Part shown: positions 1-8,939 of the stretch, piece after piece
Numbering within the stretch: the stretch's first letter is position 1
How the letters are laid out: the number at the start of each line of letters is the position of its first letter
From: Bacteroidaceae bacterium
Lineage (GTDB): Bacteria > Bacteroidota > Bacteroidia > Bacteroidales > Bacteroidaceae
Direction of reading: 5' to 3'
Length of the DNA: 64,000 nucleotides
Assembly (NCBI GenBank): GCA_017646665.1
Contig: JAGCMB010000009.1
Span: 1 to 64,000, forward strand
The notes under the pieces: generated by a model
Database searches by the model: none
What the model saw: the letters and a program-made list of their open reading frames with translations, nothing else
What the model was told of the DNA's origin: nothing
Program-made: the position numbers and the translations under genes

Positions 1-1409
1 AACTCACGCTTCAAACGGTCGATGATAATCTCAAGGTGAAGCTCACCCATACCTGAGATGATTGTCTGGCCTGACTGCTCGTCTGTTCTTACTGTAAAAG
101 TAGGATCCTCCTCTGCAAGTTTAGCAAGACCGTTAGCAAGCTTATCAAGGTCTTTCTGTGTCTTAGGCTCTACAGCGATAGAGATCACAGGATCGGGGAA
201 TGTCATAGACTCAAGTACGATAGGTGCATCCTCTGCACAGAGTGTATCACCTGTACGTACGTCCTTCATACCAATCACAGCACCGATATCACCAGCGCCG
301 AGAACCTCTACCGGATTCTGCTTGTTTGAGTGCATCTGGAACATACGAGAGATACGCTCCTTGCGACCTGAACGGCTGTCGTAGATATATGAACCTGACT
401 CGAGTTTACCTGAATAAACGCGAACGTAGATCAAACGACCAACGAATGGGTTTGTAGCAATCTTGAACACAAGTGCCGATGTCTTGTCATCCTCAGATGG
501 TTTACGAGATTCTGTCTCGTCTGTCTTAGGATTAACGCCCTCGATAGCTGGAGTATCAAGTGGAGAAGGCAAGAATGCACATACAAAGTCAAGAAGTGGC
601 TGAACACCCTTATTCTTGAATGAAGAACCACAAGTCATTGGAGTAATCTCTAAAGCAAGTGTACCCTTACGGATAGCAGCAATAATCTCCTCTTCTGTAA
701 TAGACTCAGGATCTTCAAGAACCTTCATCATCAACTCCTCATCGAAGTCAGCAGCCTTCTCAAGAAGGTGCTCTCTCCACTGGTTAGCCTCATCAACCAA
801 CTCAGCAGGAATCTCCTCAACAGTGTAATCCAAAGCGCCATCTCTGTAAACGAGAGCCTTCATAGTGATTAGATTGATTACACCAAGGAACTTCTCCTCA
901 GAACCGATAGGAATTGTTACAGGACATGGGTTTGCACCAAGAATCTCCTTCATCTGACGCATTACAGAGAAGTAGTCAGCACCTGAACGGTCCATCTTGT
1001 TCACGTAAGCGATACGTGGAACGTTGTACTTGTCAGCCTGACGCCATACAGTCTCAGACTGTGGCTCAACACCACCTACCGCACAGAATGCAGCAATAGC
1101 ACCATCAAGAACACGAAGTGAACGCTCTACCTCGGCGGTAAAGTCAACGTGTCCCGGAGTATCAATCAAATTGAACTTATACTGCTGATCCTTCCAGTTC
1201 CAGAAAGTAGTAGTAGCAGCAGAGGTAATTGTAATACCACGCTCCTGCTCCTGCTCCATCCAGTCCATAGTAGCAGCACCGTCGTGAACCTCACCAATCT
1301 TGTGTGAAAGACCGGTGTAGAACAAAATACGCTCCGATGTAGTAGTCTTACCAGCATCGATGTGAGCACTAATACCGATATTACGGGTAAATTGTAATTC
1401 GTTTGCCAT
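1..1409 (-). CDS. fusA: Elongation factor G (partial, N-terminal two thirds)
   Basis: EF-G is the ribosomal GTPase that drives translocation of tRNA and mRNA. The gene reads leftward and leaves the window, so only the first 469 codons of the usual ~700 are present. The ATG at 1409 gives [10 protein letters not shown], followed by the G1 loop [10 protein letters not shown] near residue 15, the switch motif RGITI, G3 DTPGH near residue 83 and G4 NKMD near residue 136. Domain II follows, and the start of domain III carries MGELHLEI near the cut end. It lies 19 bp downstream of rpsG and is the third gene of a str operon (rpsL-rpsG-fusA). Domains IV and V cannot be judged. The family assignment is secure. 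Some Bacteroidota carry a second EF-G paralogue, but the operon position marks this as the main copy. Confidence 0.97.
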   Translation of the reverse strand, partial: MANELQFTRNIGISAHIDAGKTTTSERILFYTGLSHKIGEVHDGAATMDWMEQEQERGITITSAATTTFWNWKDQQYKFNLIDTPGHVDFTAEVERSLRVLDGAIAAFCAVGGVEPQSETVWRQADKYNVPRIAYVNKMDRSGADYFSVMRQMKEILGANPCPVTIPIGSEEKFLGVINLITMKALVYRDGALDYTVEEIPAELVDEANQWREHLLEKAADFDEELMMKVLEDPESITEEEIIAAIRKGTLALEITPMTCGSSFKNKGVQPLLDFVCAFLPSPLDTPAIEGVNPKTDETESRKPSEDDKTSALVFKIATNPFVGRLIYVRVYSGKLESGSYIYDSRSGRKERISRMFQMHSNKQNPVEVLGAGDIGAVIGMKDVRTGDTLCAEDAPIVLESMTFPDPVISIAVEPKTQKDLDKLANGLAKLAEEDPTFTVRTDEQSGQTIISGMGELHLEIIIDRLKRE

Positions 1410-1428
1410 TTTCTTGTACTATTACTGA

Positions 1429-1905
1429 TTAGAAACGGAAATGTGCGAATGCACGGTTTGCCTCAGCCATACGGTGCATATCCTCCTTACGCTTGTAAGC
1501 ACCACCCTGGTTGTTGAATGCATCCATAATCTCAGCACAGAGCTTCTCTGACATAGATTTGCCACCACGCTTGCGTGCGAACATAATCATATTCTTCATT
1601 GAGATTGACTCCTTGCGGTCAGCACGGATTTCTGTAGGAACCTGGAAAGTAGCACCACCGATACGGCGTGACTTAACCTCTACTTTTGGAGTAATATTCT
1701 CCAAAGCCTGCTTCCAAATTTCCAGCGGAGTTTTCTCCTCGTTCTTCATCTTGTTACCAACGAGCTCGAGGGCACCATAGAAAATAGTGTAAGAAATGTT
1801 TTTCTTTCCATCAAACATCAGGTGGTTAACGAACTTAGAAACCATCTGATCATTGAAAACGGGATCCGGAAGGACCACGCGCTTTTTTGGTTTTGCTTTT
1901 CTCAT
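1429..1905 (-). CDS. rpsG: 30S ribosomal protein S7
   Basis: Primary 16S rRNA-binding protein that nucleates assembly of the 30S head and lies near the E site. The 158-residue length fits the family. The start MRKAKPKKR is basic, the middle holds the S7 signature region ([16 protein letters not shown]), and the end [15 protein letters not shown] is typical. It sits between rpsL (189 bp upstream) and fusA (19 bp downstream) in the same direction. In E. coli S7 represses its own operon by binding the rpsL-rpsG spacer. The spacer here is unusually long and holds a small hairpin, but regulation by S7 is only inferred. Confidence 0.97.
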   Translation of the reverse strand: MRKAKPKKRVVLPDPVFNDQMVSKFVNHLMFDGKKNISYTIFYGALELVGNKMKNEEKTPLEIWKQALENITPKVEVKSRRIGGATFQVPTEIRADRKESISMKNMIMFARKRGGKSMSEKLCAEIMDAFNNQGGAYKRKEDMHRMAEANRAFAHFRF

Positions 1906-2094
1906 TTTCTTTTGCGAAAATTAATGTTTTGTGTGGCTGTGTTATTGTTTTCTTCAACGCCTCCACCGAGGCATTTACTCAACCTTTATAACTTCCAACA
2001 AACCAAAACTAGTTATAAAATATGTCTTTAAAAATTTTGAGTCATATCCCATTTTTTACAAGCCGGGATCACTCAGCTATGCTTGAAGGCAAAA
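1906..2094 (-). promoter_or_regulatory. rpsL-rpsG spacer with small hairpin
   Basis: This is a 189-bp gap inside the str operon, with no open frame that looks real. It contains a GC-rich hairpin on the transcript at 1959-1972 (GCCTC, four-base loop, GAGGC) in otherwise AT-rich sequence. The position corresponds to the S7 translational operator of E. coli, but the structure itself is not recognisably the same. A processing or autoregulatory role is only inferred. Confidence 0.3.
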
Positions 2095-2475
2095 TTACTT
2101 CTTAGCCTTAGGACGCTTAGCACCATACTTAGAACGACGCTGTGTACGGTTTGCTACACCTGCGGTATCAAGAGTACCACGAACGATGTGATAACGTACA
2201 CCTGGGAGGTCCTTAACACGGCCACCACGTACCAAAACGATTGAGTGCTCCTGCAAGTTGTGACCTTCACCCGGGATGTAAGAGTTTACCTCCTTCTGGT
2301 TGGTCAAGCGTACACGAGCAACCTTTCTCATCGCAGAGTTAGGTTTCTTTGGAGTTGTAGTGTAAACACGTACACATACACCGCGACGCTGTGGACAGTT
2401 GTCGAGTGCAGGCGACTTGCTCTTCTCTACAATAACCTCTCTGCCTTTTCTTACTAATTGCTGAATTGTAGGCAT
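2095..2475 (-). CDS. rpsL: 30S ribosomal protein S12
   Basis: Decoding-centre ribosomal protein. Its 126 residues match the family. The start [13 protein letters not shown], the loop [18 protein letters not shown] and the segment [16 protein letters not shown] are all present. The lysines in PKKPNSA and GRVKDLPG are the residues whose change gives streptomycin resistance in other bacteria; both keep the sensitive (wild-type) form. The C-terminus is lysine-rich ([11 protein letters not shown]). It is first gene of the str operon, with a Bacteroidota-type promoter about 90 bp upstream of its start. Confidence 0.97.
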   Translation of the reverse strand: MPTIQQLVRKGREVIVEKSKSPALDNCPQRRGVCVRVYTTTPKKPNSAMRKVARVRLTNQKEVNSYIPGEGHNLQEHSIVLVRGGRVKDLPGVRYHIVRGTLDTAGVANRTQRRSKYGAKRPKAKK

Positions 2476-2562
2476 TTTGTTAAATTTTTAATTATTATAT
2501 ATTGTTTTTAAATATTTCTGCTCAATTGGACCCTTCAAAACACGATAGTCCATTTTGGACTG

Positions 2563-2570
2563 CAAAGGTA
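2563..2570 (-). promoter_or_regulatory. Promoter -7 box of the str operon
   Basis: TACCTTTG on the minus strand matches the Bacteroidota -7 consensus TAnnTTTG exactly and lies 88 bp upstream of the rpsL start. The T-rich stretch 19-22 bp further upstream is only a weak match to the -33 TTTG box. Confidence 0.55.
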
Positions 2571-2871
2571 AAAAATATTTTTCTAATAAAAAAGCATTTA
2601 ACCGCTTTTTAGCAAAAACCACATCGCAAAACCCAGCCAAACTCAAAAAAAAGCCCTAAAAACCACCTGAAAACGGCAATTTTTAATGTTAAAAAATATT
2701 AAATTTTTATTTTGCGTAATAAAAACGGAAACAACGAGCATAAAAAAGGCATCTACAAGGCTTCAAACAAACAAAGCACACATCTATTTCAAATTGGAAC
2801 AACACAACGCACTCGGGACAAAATATCAAGCCTGACCCACTGTACAAATACAAGTCAGAAATGCACTCCTA
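2571..2871. other. AT-rich intergenic stretch without a gene
   Basis: This lies between the str operon promoter and the terminator of the next leftward gene. A 69-codon open frame on the plus strand (from 2712) starts with TTG, is rich in K, N, T and S, and has no recognisable motif, so I do not call it. No tRNA or clear repeat is seen. Confidence 0.6.
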
Positions 2872-2908
2872 AAAAACATAGCCCACCGCAGCGCACTGCG
2901 ATGGACTA
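2872..2908 (-). terminator. Intrinsic terminator of the 755-residue membrane protein gene
   Basis: Reading leftward, a 13-bp stem (TAGTCCATCGCAG, loop TGCG, CTGCGGTGGGCTA, with G-U pairs) is followed by a run of T (TGTTTTTTAG). It begins 24 bp past the stop codon of the 2932-5199 gene. Confidence 0.7.
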
Positions 2909-2931
2909 TTATATTATATAAGGTATTACTC

Positions 2932-5199
2932 TTATCCTTCTACAGGAGTAGCCTCCTCTGCTGCAGGAGTTTCTGTAGGAGTTTTTTCTACAGCAGCATC
3001 AGCAACCGGAGCATTCTCACCTACAGGTGTCTCAACAACCTCAACCTTCTCCTCATTAAAGAATGGCAATGGAGAAGAGCAACCAAAAGAAGCAAAGACA
3101 TTGCCAAGCCACAGACCGGCAACCACCACAGCAATTACGGCCAATGAAATAAGCCACTTTGCCCACGTTGGGATACTCTTCTTGGCATAAGGGTCTTTAA
3201 GCTTCAATTTTGGGAATTTAACAATATCGGTAAGGGTTTCACCAAATGGAATACTAATCTTAGAAGATGCATTGACAGCCCATCCATTAGCATTGAGCAG
3301 CGGAGCTATATTACGACGACGCAACTTCATCCACGCCATAATCATTGCCGGACCGGAAATAAACATCATAATACCAATGAATATTCCAACATATTGCCAC
3401 CACGCAAGACCTTTAAGACTCTCCAAGATACCAGCCAAAGCAGTACCAATCATACCGACAGCCACGCCAATGGCAGCAAAGATACCGGCAAACTTTGCTA
3501 TATCAAATGGTGGAGCCGGAGTTTTAGCATCACCCTCGGCAGGTTTCGCTGCAGGCATAGCATTGATTTTGGCATCAGCATCCTTCATTATAGCTGCATC
3601 CTTCTCGGCAGCACTCTTATTAATAAGGTTCTCAATAGTTTTTGACATACGACGATACGGCGACCAGAACGCTTGACCGATACTGATTGGATTTTCAACA
3701 ATCTTTGTTATTACAGCATCCCACATAACACCTGAATTGTCGAAATATATCGCATTTTTACCGACAAAGAGGTCACCGACATCACCAACAGTAACAGCAG
3801 CAACAATACTTGCTTTAGCGGGGCTTGATTTGGTGGTACAATCGCAATACACAAGATACATACCGCTCGCAGGTGCCATAGTGTTATGCTTTGCCATATC
3901 TGTTACATTCATACACATACGACATTCGCGTTGATCTATCAACAAACGTCCGCTCTGGAAAACCGCCTTAACTTTCTTATCCCTGCAATAGAAATCCTGG
4001 AAAGTAACATAGTTGCGGAGCAAACGATAGAAATCACGGTATATATACAAGAACTTATCTACCATATCAATACCATCAGCAGTATCCTTAAGTTCAGCAT
4101 CTTGCGCAACAAGGTCAAGCAACGCCTGCTTCTTGTCATCGGCGAGCATCTGCTTTATTACATCAAGACCAAGAGCCTCAACCTCGCCACCTACCTTAGC
4201 GGCCTTCCACGCATTATACGCAGCAAAAGAAGAACCGATTGCAGCCCAAGACTCTTTTGTGATAGTCTTCTCCTTTGGCTTAACAATTGAAAGGAGTGTC
4301 TTAAATTTTGACGCCCAAGCCGGGTTGATTGCAGCATCAACATCCAAGTCGGTCTTGTCTGTAATGCGAGCAATAGGATATGCAGCAATCTCTTCCGTCT
4401 TGGCCGTAAGATTATCGGCACTGATAGCCTCAATAAGTCCAGCCTGCACATCGAGTTTCATTGCACTTTCGGGCGAGAACGATGCAAGTTCAGCACGCAC
4501 GAAATAGTCCTTGATTTTAGCATCAAGGGCATTGTATGCTTCAATAGCCGCATCTGTGTCGGCACCATAAGGAGCTTCAACGGCAGCATCATTCCACGCT
4601 ACATAATCAGCCAAAAGCTGGTAGAATTTCTCAATAAGTTCGGCATTCACACCATTCTCACCGCTGCGGTCCATAACACCGCCCAATGAATTGACAATAG
4701 CCTCAACCACAGCCTTTTCTCCGTCGTTATCGGGGGTCTGCGCCGTTATAATGCCATCACCGTTGAAACGAGTCTTGGCAAAAATCGCAGTAATATCTTT
4801 TGTATCAGCCAAAGAGATAACCGTTCCCTCCTTACCCAAATTCACAAGAATCTGTTTTGCCGAGTTATAGAGTTTCTTGCCATCAGCACATTCTTGATTG
4901 AAAGACTCAACGTCTATACCATCAGCACCCTTTACCAACAATTCAGAATCCTTAACTACAGAAGTCAACCACTGCGATGTTGATATTACATCACTCACTC
5001 GGATGCGGCCATCATTGTCTACATCGACATATTTCAAACTCTTCTCGTCAATATCCAAACCGGCAGTAGGACACGAAAGTACAGTCCACTTCTTCAGGTC
5101 AAGCTCAGCAAGGTGAGCAATATCCGCACCGGTTGTAATCTTCACACGTGTAGAACCACCGACATTTTCATAGTTCCACGAATGTTTTTTTGTAGCCAT
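2932..5199 (-). CDS. Large membrane-anchored protein of unknown function with EF-hand-like loops
   Basis: I do not recognise a named family for this 755-residue protein. There is no signal peptide. Two loops resemble calcium-binding EF-hands: DVDNDGRIRVSD near residues 59-70 and FNGDGIIT near 145-152. A helical, charged middle region follows, then a CRMC pair near residue 424. Three hydrophobic segments lie near residues 566-590, 600-623 and 678-701. After the last comes a C-terminal tail rich in A, E, P, T and V (about 50 residues), which looks disordered. The layout suggests a large cytoplasmic N-terminal part anchored by a C-terminal membrane bundle. It starts 44 bp after obg in the same direction, so it may be co-transcribed with obg. 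It has its own terminator. Function is unknown. Confidence 0.85.
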   Translation of the reverse strand: MATKKHSWNYENVGGSTRVKITTGADIAHLAELDLKKWTVLSCPTAGLDIDEKSLKYVDVDNDGRIRVSDVISTSQWLTSVVKDSELLVKGADGIDVESFNQECADGKKLYNSAKQILVNLGKEGTVISLADTKDITAIFAKTRFNGDGIITAQTPDNDGEKAVVEAIVNSLGGVMDRSGENGVNAELIEKFYQLLADYVAWNDAAVEAPYGADTDAAIEAYNALDAKIKDYFVRAELASFSPESAMKLDVQAGLIEAISADNLTAKTEEIAAYPIARITDKTDLDVDAAINPAWASKFKTLLSIVKPKEKTITKESWAAIGSSFAAYNAWKAAKVGGEVEALGLDVIKQMLADDKKQALLDLVAQDAELKDTADGIDMVDKFLYIYRDFYRLLRNYVTFQDFYCRDKKVKAVFQSGRLLIDQRECRMCMNVTDMAKHNTMAPASGMYLVYCDCTTKSSPAKASIVAAVTVGDVGDLFVGKNAIYFDNSGVMWDAVITKIVENPISIGQAFWSPYRRMSKTIENLINKSAAEKDAAIMKDADAKINAMPAAKPAEGDAKTPAPPFDIAKFAGIFAAIGVAVGMIGTALAGILESLKGLAWWQYVGIFIGIMMFISGPAMIMAWMKLRRRNIAPLLNANGWAVNASSKISIPFGETLTDIVKFPKLKLKDPYAKKSIPTWAKWLISLAVIAVVVAGLWLGNVFASFGCSSPLPFFNEEKVEVVETPVGENAPVADAAVEKTPTETPAAEEATPVEG

Positions 5200-5242
5200 A
5201 GTTATTTACAGGTCTTTAATTTATGTTTGTGTATTAATTATC

Positions 5243-6403
5243 TCACTCATCGTCGAAGTCAAACTCCTCGTAATTAAAATCATCGTCATCATCAACATCG
5301 GTCCCATCTTCAAAATCAGCTTCCCAATCAGCGAAATCGGCAGCAAGCATCTTGCGGTCATAATTTCTATGTACAAGCTCTTCGCGCTTAACAGCCGCAA
5401 GACGATTCTCCTCACTATTGAGTGCTGCCCAAAGGACATCCTTCAGTTCCTGAATACCCTCTCCGGTTGGTGCCGAAATAAAGACGTGCGGAACATCTTC
5501 GGGAAGATTCTCCGACAGCATTTCCTTGAGTTCCTCGTCAATAAGGTCGCATTTTGTTATTGCAAGAACGCGCTGTTTGTCGAGCATCTCGGGATTGAAT
5601 GTCGCAAGCTCATTAAGCAGCACCTCGTACTCTTTCTTGATGTCATCCGCATCGGCCGGCACCATAAACAGCAGCAATGAATTTCGTTCAATGTGACGCA
5701 AGAAACGCAATCCCAATCCCCTACCCTGGCTTGCACCTTCAATAATACCCGGAATGTCGGCCATCACAAACGATTTGTTATCGCGATAGGACACAATTCC
5801 CAAGTTGGGCTCAAGTGTAGTGAACGGATAATTCGCAATCTTAGGCTTTGCAGCAGATACCGAAGAGAGCAACGTTGATTTTCCCGCATTCGGGAAACCC
5901 ACAAGACCGACATCGGCAAGTAGCTTCAGTTCAAGCGTAACGGTCATCTCCTGCATTGGTTCACCGGGCTGTGCAAAACGTGGAGCCTGACGGGTAGGAG
6001 TTGCAAAATGCACATTTCCAAGACCACCTCGACCACCTTTGAGCAGAGTCACAAGCTGGCCGTCCTCCATTACATCACAAAGAAATTCACCTGTTTCGGC
6101 ATTGTACGCCACTGTTCCGCAAGGCACATCGACAATTTTGCTTTCACCATCGGCACCGGTACTTTTGTTGATACCGCCATTCTGTCCGTTACCGGCAAAA
6201 ATGTGACGCTGATATTTAAGGTGAAGCAATGTCCAATAGTTACGGTTTCCACGCAGTATAATATCACCACCCTTACCACCGTCACCACCATCAGGACCGC
6301 CGTTCGGTATATATTTCGCACGATGCAAGTGAGCCATTCCGCGGCCTCCACGACCCGAACGGCACACAATCTTCACATAATCAATAAAATTAGACTCTGC
6401 CAT
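5243..6403 (-). CDS. obg: GTPase Obg/CgtA
   Basis: Obg is a ribosome-associated GTPase involved in 50S assembly and stress control. I place the start at 6403 ([12 protein letters not shown]), which matches the family N-terminus and gives 386 residues. A start further upstream (6481) would add 26 residues unlike the family, and a G-rich ribosome-binding stretch precedes the chosen ATG. The glycine-rich Obg fold is plain ([25 protein letters not shown]), followed by the G domain with P-loop [12 protein letters not shown]3 DIPG, and TKCD as G4. The C-terminus is a long acidic tail ([16 protein letters not shown]), common in Bacteroidota Obg. It lies downstream of adk, with a hairpin between the two. 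Confidence 0.95.
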   Translation of the reverse strand: MAESNFIDYVKIVCRSGRGGRGMAHLHRAKYIPNGGPDGGDGGKGGDIILRGNRNYWTLLHLKYQRHIFAGNGQNGGINKSTGADGESKIVDVPCGTVAYNAETGEFLCDVMEDGQLVTLLKGGRGGLGNVHFATPTRQAPRFAQPGEPMQEMTVTLELKLLADVGLVGFPNAGKSTLLSSVSAAKPKIANYPFTTLEPNLGIVSYRDNKSFVMADIPGIIEGASQGRGLGLRFLRHIERNSLLLFMVPADADDIKKEYEVLLNELATFNPEMLDKQRVLAITKCDLIDEELKEMLSENLPEDVPHVFISAPTGEGIQELKDVLWAALNSEENRLAAVKREELVHRNYDRKMLAADFADWEADFEDGTDVDDDDDFNYEEFDFDDE

Positions 6404-6451
6404 AACATCATTTTCAGCCCCCTTGCGGGCTGTTAAACAAATAAACAGTAA

Positions 6452-6476
6452 AAGTTGCCACGTTTGGCGGCAACTT
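6452..6476 (-). terminator. Possible terminator between adk and obg
   Basis: A perfect 8-bp inverted repeat (AAGTTGCC and GGCAACTT) with a 9-nt loop is followed leftward by TTTACTG. The T run is short, so termination is probably partial and obg could still be read from the hpt-adk promoter. A second small inverted repeat (AGCCC/GGGCT, 6416-6431) lies closer to the obg start. Confidence 0.45.
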
Positions 6477-6510
6477 ATCAATAAAGGAGCAAAGGATTGC
6501 CCCGTTTGCT

Positions 6511-7083
6511 TTACATTCTCGAATCAATAGCAGCTGCTATATCAGCAAATATACGATCGAGCTCGCCAAGACCGTTGATATAACAGTGCTTGCCATCGTT
6601 CTCATACCACTCCTTGAGGGGTGATGTCTGTTCGTTATATACAACGAGGCGTTTCTTTATTGTTTCTTCATTATCATCGGCTCTGCCAGACTCCTGACCA
6701 CGCTTCAACAGGCGTGTCATAAGTTCCTCCTCCGGCACATCGAGTTCAATCATCGCTGTAACGTCCTGGCCGCGCTCATTCAGCATAACCTTCAACGCCT
6801 CGGCCTGTGCTATTGTACGAGGGAAGCCATCAAAAATCACACCGTTGCCACTTGTAAGCGAATCGAGTTTTGAAGCAAGGATGTCAATCATCAGCTCATC
6901 CGGAATCAGCTGACCTTTGTCTATAATCTTCTGCGCTGTTTTTCCCAATTCTGTTCCTGCAGCAATTTCGCCACGCAAGACTTCACCGGTTGAAATATGG
7001 TCCAAACCATATTTTGCAACTATTCTTTCACTCTGCGTACCCTTACCGCTACCGGGAGCGCCAAAAATAACTATATTAAGCAT
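6511..7083 (-). CDS. adk: Adenylate kinase
   Basis: Interconverts ATP + AMP and 2 ADP in the cytoplasm. The 190-residue length indicates the short form. The P-loop GAPGSGKGT is at residues 8-16, the AMP-binding region is [12 protein letters not shown] with DGFPRT further on, and the LID start [14 protein letters not shown] lacks the zinc-binding cysteines of the long form. It follows hpt by 18 bp in the same direction, so the two purine-metabolism genes are probably co-transcribed. Confidence 0.97.
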   Translation of the reverse strand: MLNIVIFGAPGSGKGTQSERIVAKYGLDHISTGEVLRGEIAAGTELGKTAQKIIDKGQLIPDELMIDILASKLDSLTSGNGVIFDGFPRTIAQAEALKVMLNERGQDVTAMIELDVPEEELMTRLLKRGQESGRADDNEETIKKRLVVYNEQTSPLKEWYENDGKHCYINGLGELDRIFADIAAAIDSRM

Positions 7084-7101
7084 TTTATATATACTTTATT
7101 C

Positions 7102-7638
7102 TTATTCTTTAACATCATACACATCGGGAAGGTTTCGGCCCAGACCGTCATAATCGAGGCCATAACCAACGATAAACCTGTCGGGTATCTCAAATGCCGA
7201 GTATTTAACATCCACATCAACACGCAAACGGGCCGGCTTGAGAAAAAGCGATGCTATTGCAAGTGAAGCAGGCTTACTCTCGGCCAGCGTTTCGAGCATC
7301 TTGTGCATTGTAAGACCTGTGTCTACAATATCTTCGACAATTATCACGTCGCGACCGGCAATTGACTCGGCCAGTCCCAACACCTGCTTTACGGTACCGG
7401 TTGTATCGGCGCCCTGATATGACGAGAATTTCACAAAAGACACCTCACACTCTATTTCGAGGTTCTTCATCAAGTCCGACACGAACATAAAACAGCCGTT
7501 CAGCACACCAAGAAGCAGAGGACGCTTGCCCGCATAATCCTTGTTTATCCTCTCTGCCACACGTTTGATCTCGGCAGCAATCTCTTCACGAGAAATTGAT
7601 TTTACAAATTCCCTATCGTGTATTCTTATTGTTGACAT
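7102..7638 (-). CDS. hpt: Hypoxanthine phosphoribosyltransferase
   Basis: Salvages hypoxanthine (and usually guanine) to the nucleotide using PRPP. The 178 residues fit the family. The PRPP loop VIIVEDIVDTGLTM is near residues 97-110, LLGVLNGCFMFVSDL forms the N-terminal substrate loop, and the C-terminal IPDRFIVGYGLDYDGLGRNLPDV is characteristic. It is first gene of a leftward group hpt-adk-obg. A -7 box lies about 40 bp upstream. Xanthine specificity cannot be excluded from sequence alone. Confidence 0.95.
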   Translation of the reverse strand: MSTIRIHDREFVKSISREEIAAEIKRVAERINKDYAGKRPLLLGVLNGCFMFVSDLMKNLEIECEVSFVKFSSYQGADTTGTVKQVLGLAESIAGRDVIIVEDIVDTGLTMHKMLETLAESKPASLAIASLFLKPARLRVDVDVKYSAFEIPDRFIVGYGLDYDGLGRNLPDVYDVKE

Positions 7639-7674
7639 ACCAAAAATCCAATTTCATCAATTGTTAGTACCTCA

Positions 7675-7682
7675 CAAAAATA
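7675..7682 (-). promoter_or_regulatory. Promoter -7 box upstream of hpt
   Basis: TATTTTTG on the minus strand fits TAnnTTTG and lies 37 bp upstream of the hpt ATG. No good -33 TTTG is seen; the nearest GTTG is 22 bp away. Confidence 0.4.
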
Positions 7683-7855
7683 AAACAAAGTTGCGGAAAA
7701 ACCACAACGTTTACAGCATTTTATTAGCAAAAATAACAAATAAAGACCTTATAAATAAGTTAAACTATCATTTGAGGGCTAAATTAAAAAGAAATTACTA
7801 TCTTCGCGACAAATTAGAGTTTTTGCGCTTTGGCAAAACAAAACCCATAAACAAG

Positions 7856-8917
7856 ATGAAAAAACTCATTATTGCGTTTATAATTGCGTTGTCTGCCCCC
7901 TGTGTGGCACAGACTGTCGTAACATCATTTTTCCCCGGCACAAGCGAAGGGGTGACATACTATCTGCCCGACACAAAGATAAACATCACCGTGGAGGCAA
8001 GCTGCATAACCCAGACTCCGGGCGAGTTCCACAGTTACGCCGAGAGATTCCTTCACATAAAGAATGTGATAACAGAGGCAAACAACCGCTGGGAGATTGT
8101 CGGCATCGACAGCCATTGCGAAGGCTTCCCCTGTAAAGAGAAGGCGTTTACCATAAAGCTCAACAACAGCACGGCAAGCAACATAAGGCTCAACGACAAA
8201 GGAATCATCTGTGCCATAAACACAAGCGTCCCCGACGAGCCGACAGACAACAAGACATCACACACTGCCACAAGCAACAGAATCGACGCATCACAATACA
8301 TGACCGAGGAGATGTTGACAGCCACATCAACAGCCAAGATGGCCGAGCTAACAGCCAAAGAGATCTATGCGATACGCGAGAGCAAACTTGCCATAACAAG
8401 AGGTTTGTCGGAGAATATGCCAAGTGACGGTGCCGCAATATCGCTGTTGCTACAGGAGCTTGACAAACAGGAGAGAGCCCTCACCGAGATGTTTATCGGA
8501 CGCACAGACACCATATATCGTTCATACAGCTATGCAATAGCGCCCAACGAGATACACGACACGACAAAGGCCGTACTCTTTCGTTTTTCGCACAAGCTTG
8601 GCGTAGTGGACAAAGAGAACCTTGCCGGAGAGCCGGTGTACTACAGCCTTAAAGACTTGAAGACAGTGGAGCACCCGATTGCCGATGAAAGCACAAAAAA
8701 GAAAAGCATCAAGCAGGAAGGCATCTGCTACAACATTCCCGGCCGCGTAAGGATGGAGGTATATACAAGAGCCAAGACCTATGTTGAAAAGGAAATCCCC
8801 ATAGCACAGCTTGGTATCGTCGAGGTCCTTTCAAAGAGTCTGTTCAGCAAGAGCAGCACGGTCAAAGTGCTGTTCGACACGACTACGGGAGGCATTATAA
8901 GCATCAAGAAGAATTAA
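7856..8917 (+). CDS. DUF4831-type secreted protein of unknown function
   Basis: The ATG at 7856 starts a clear signal peptide (MKKLIIAFIIALSAPCVAQT), so I prefer it over an upstream in-frame start that would bury the signal. The mature part is about 330 residues, probably periplasmic. The N-terminal region (YYLPDTKINITVEAS, TPGEFHSYAERFL) resembles the Bacteroidota DUF4831 family as I remember it. No catalytic motif is evident. The stop is followed after 22 bp by ffh in the same direction, so the two are likely co-transcribed. This is odd, because one is secreted and the other is the SRP GTPase. A weak promoter-like TATCTTCG is at 7799-7806. Function is unknown. Confidence 0.8.
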   Translation: MKKLIIAFIIALSAPCVAQTVVTSFFPGTSEGVTYYLPDTKINITVEASCITQTPGEFHSYAERFLHIKNVITEANNRWEIVGIDSHCEGFPCKEKAFTIKLNNSTASNIRLNDKGIICAINTSVPDEPTDNKTSHTATSNRIDASQYMTEEMLTATSTAKMAELTAKEIYAIRESKLAITRGLSENMPSDGAAISLLLQELDKQERALTEMFIGRTDTIYRSYSYAIAPNEIHDTTKAVLFRFSHKLGVVDKENLAGEPVYYSLKDLKTVEHPIADESTKKKSIKQEGICYNIPGRVRMEVYTRAKTYVEKEIPIAQLGIVEVLSKSLFSKSSTVKVLFDTTTGGIISIKKN

Positions 8918-8939
8918 TAACAAAACAAAATATACAAAA

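Noticed and set aside
2712..2921. 69-codon open frame on the plus strand
   Set aside because: TTG start, low-complexity polar composition, no motif, and it overlaps the terminator of the leftward gene.
3272..3676. 134-codon open frame antisense to the large membrane protein
   Set aside because: Hydrophobic only because it mirrors the membrane segments of the true gene.
6416..6431. Hairpin AGCCC/GGGCT before obg as a terminator or riboswitch
   Set aside because: Only 5 bp, no T run, and it overlaps the ribosome-binding stretch; too weak to call.
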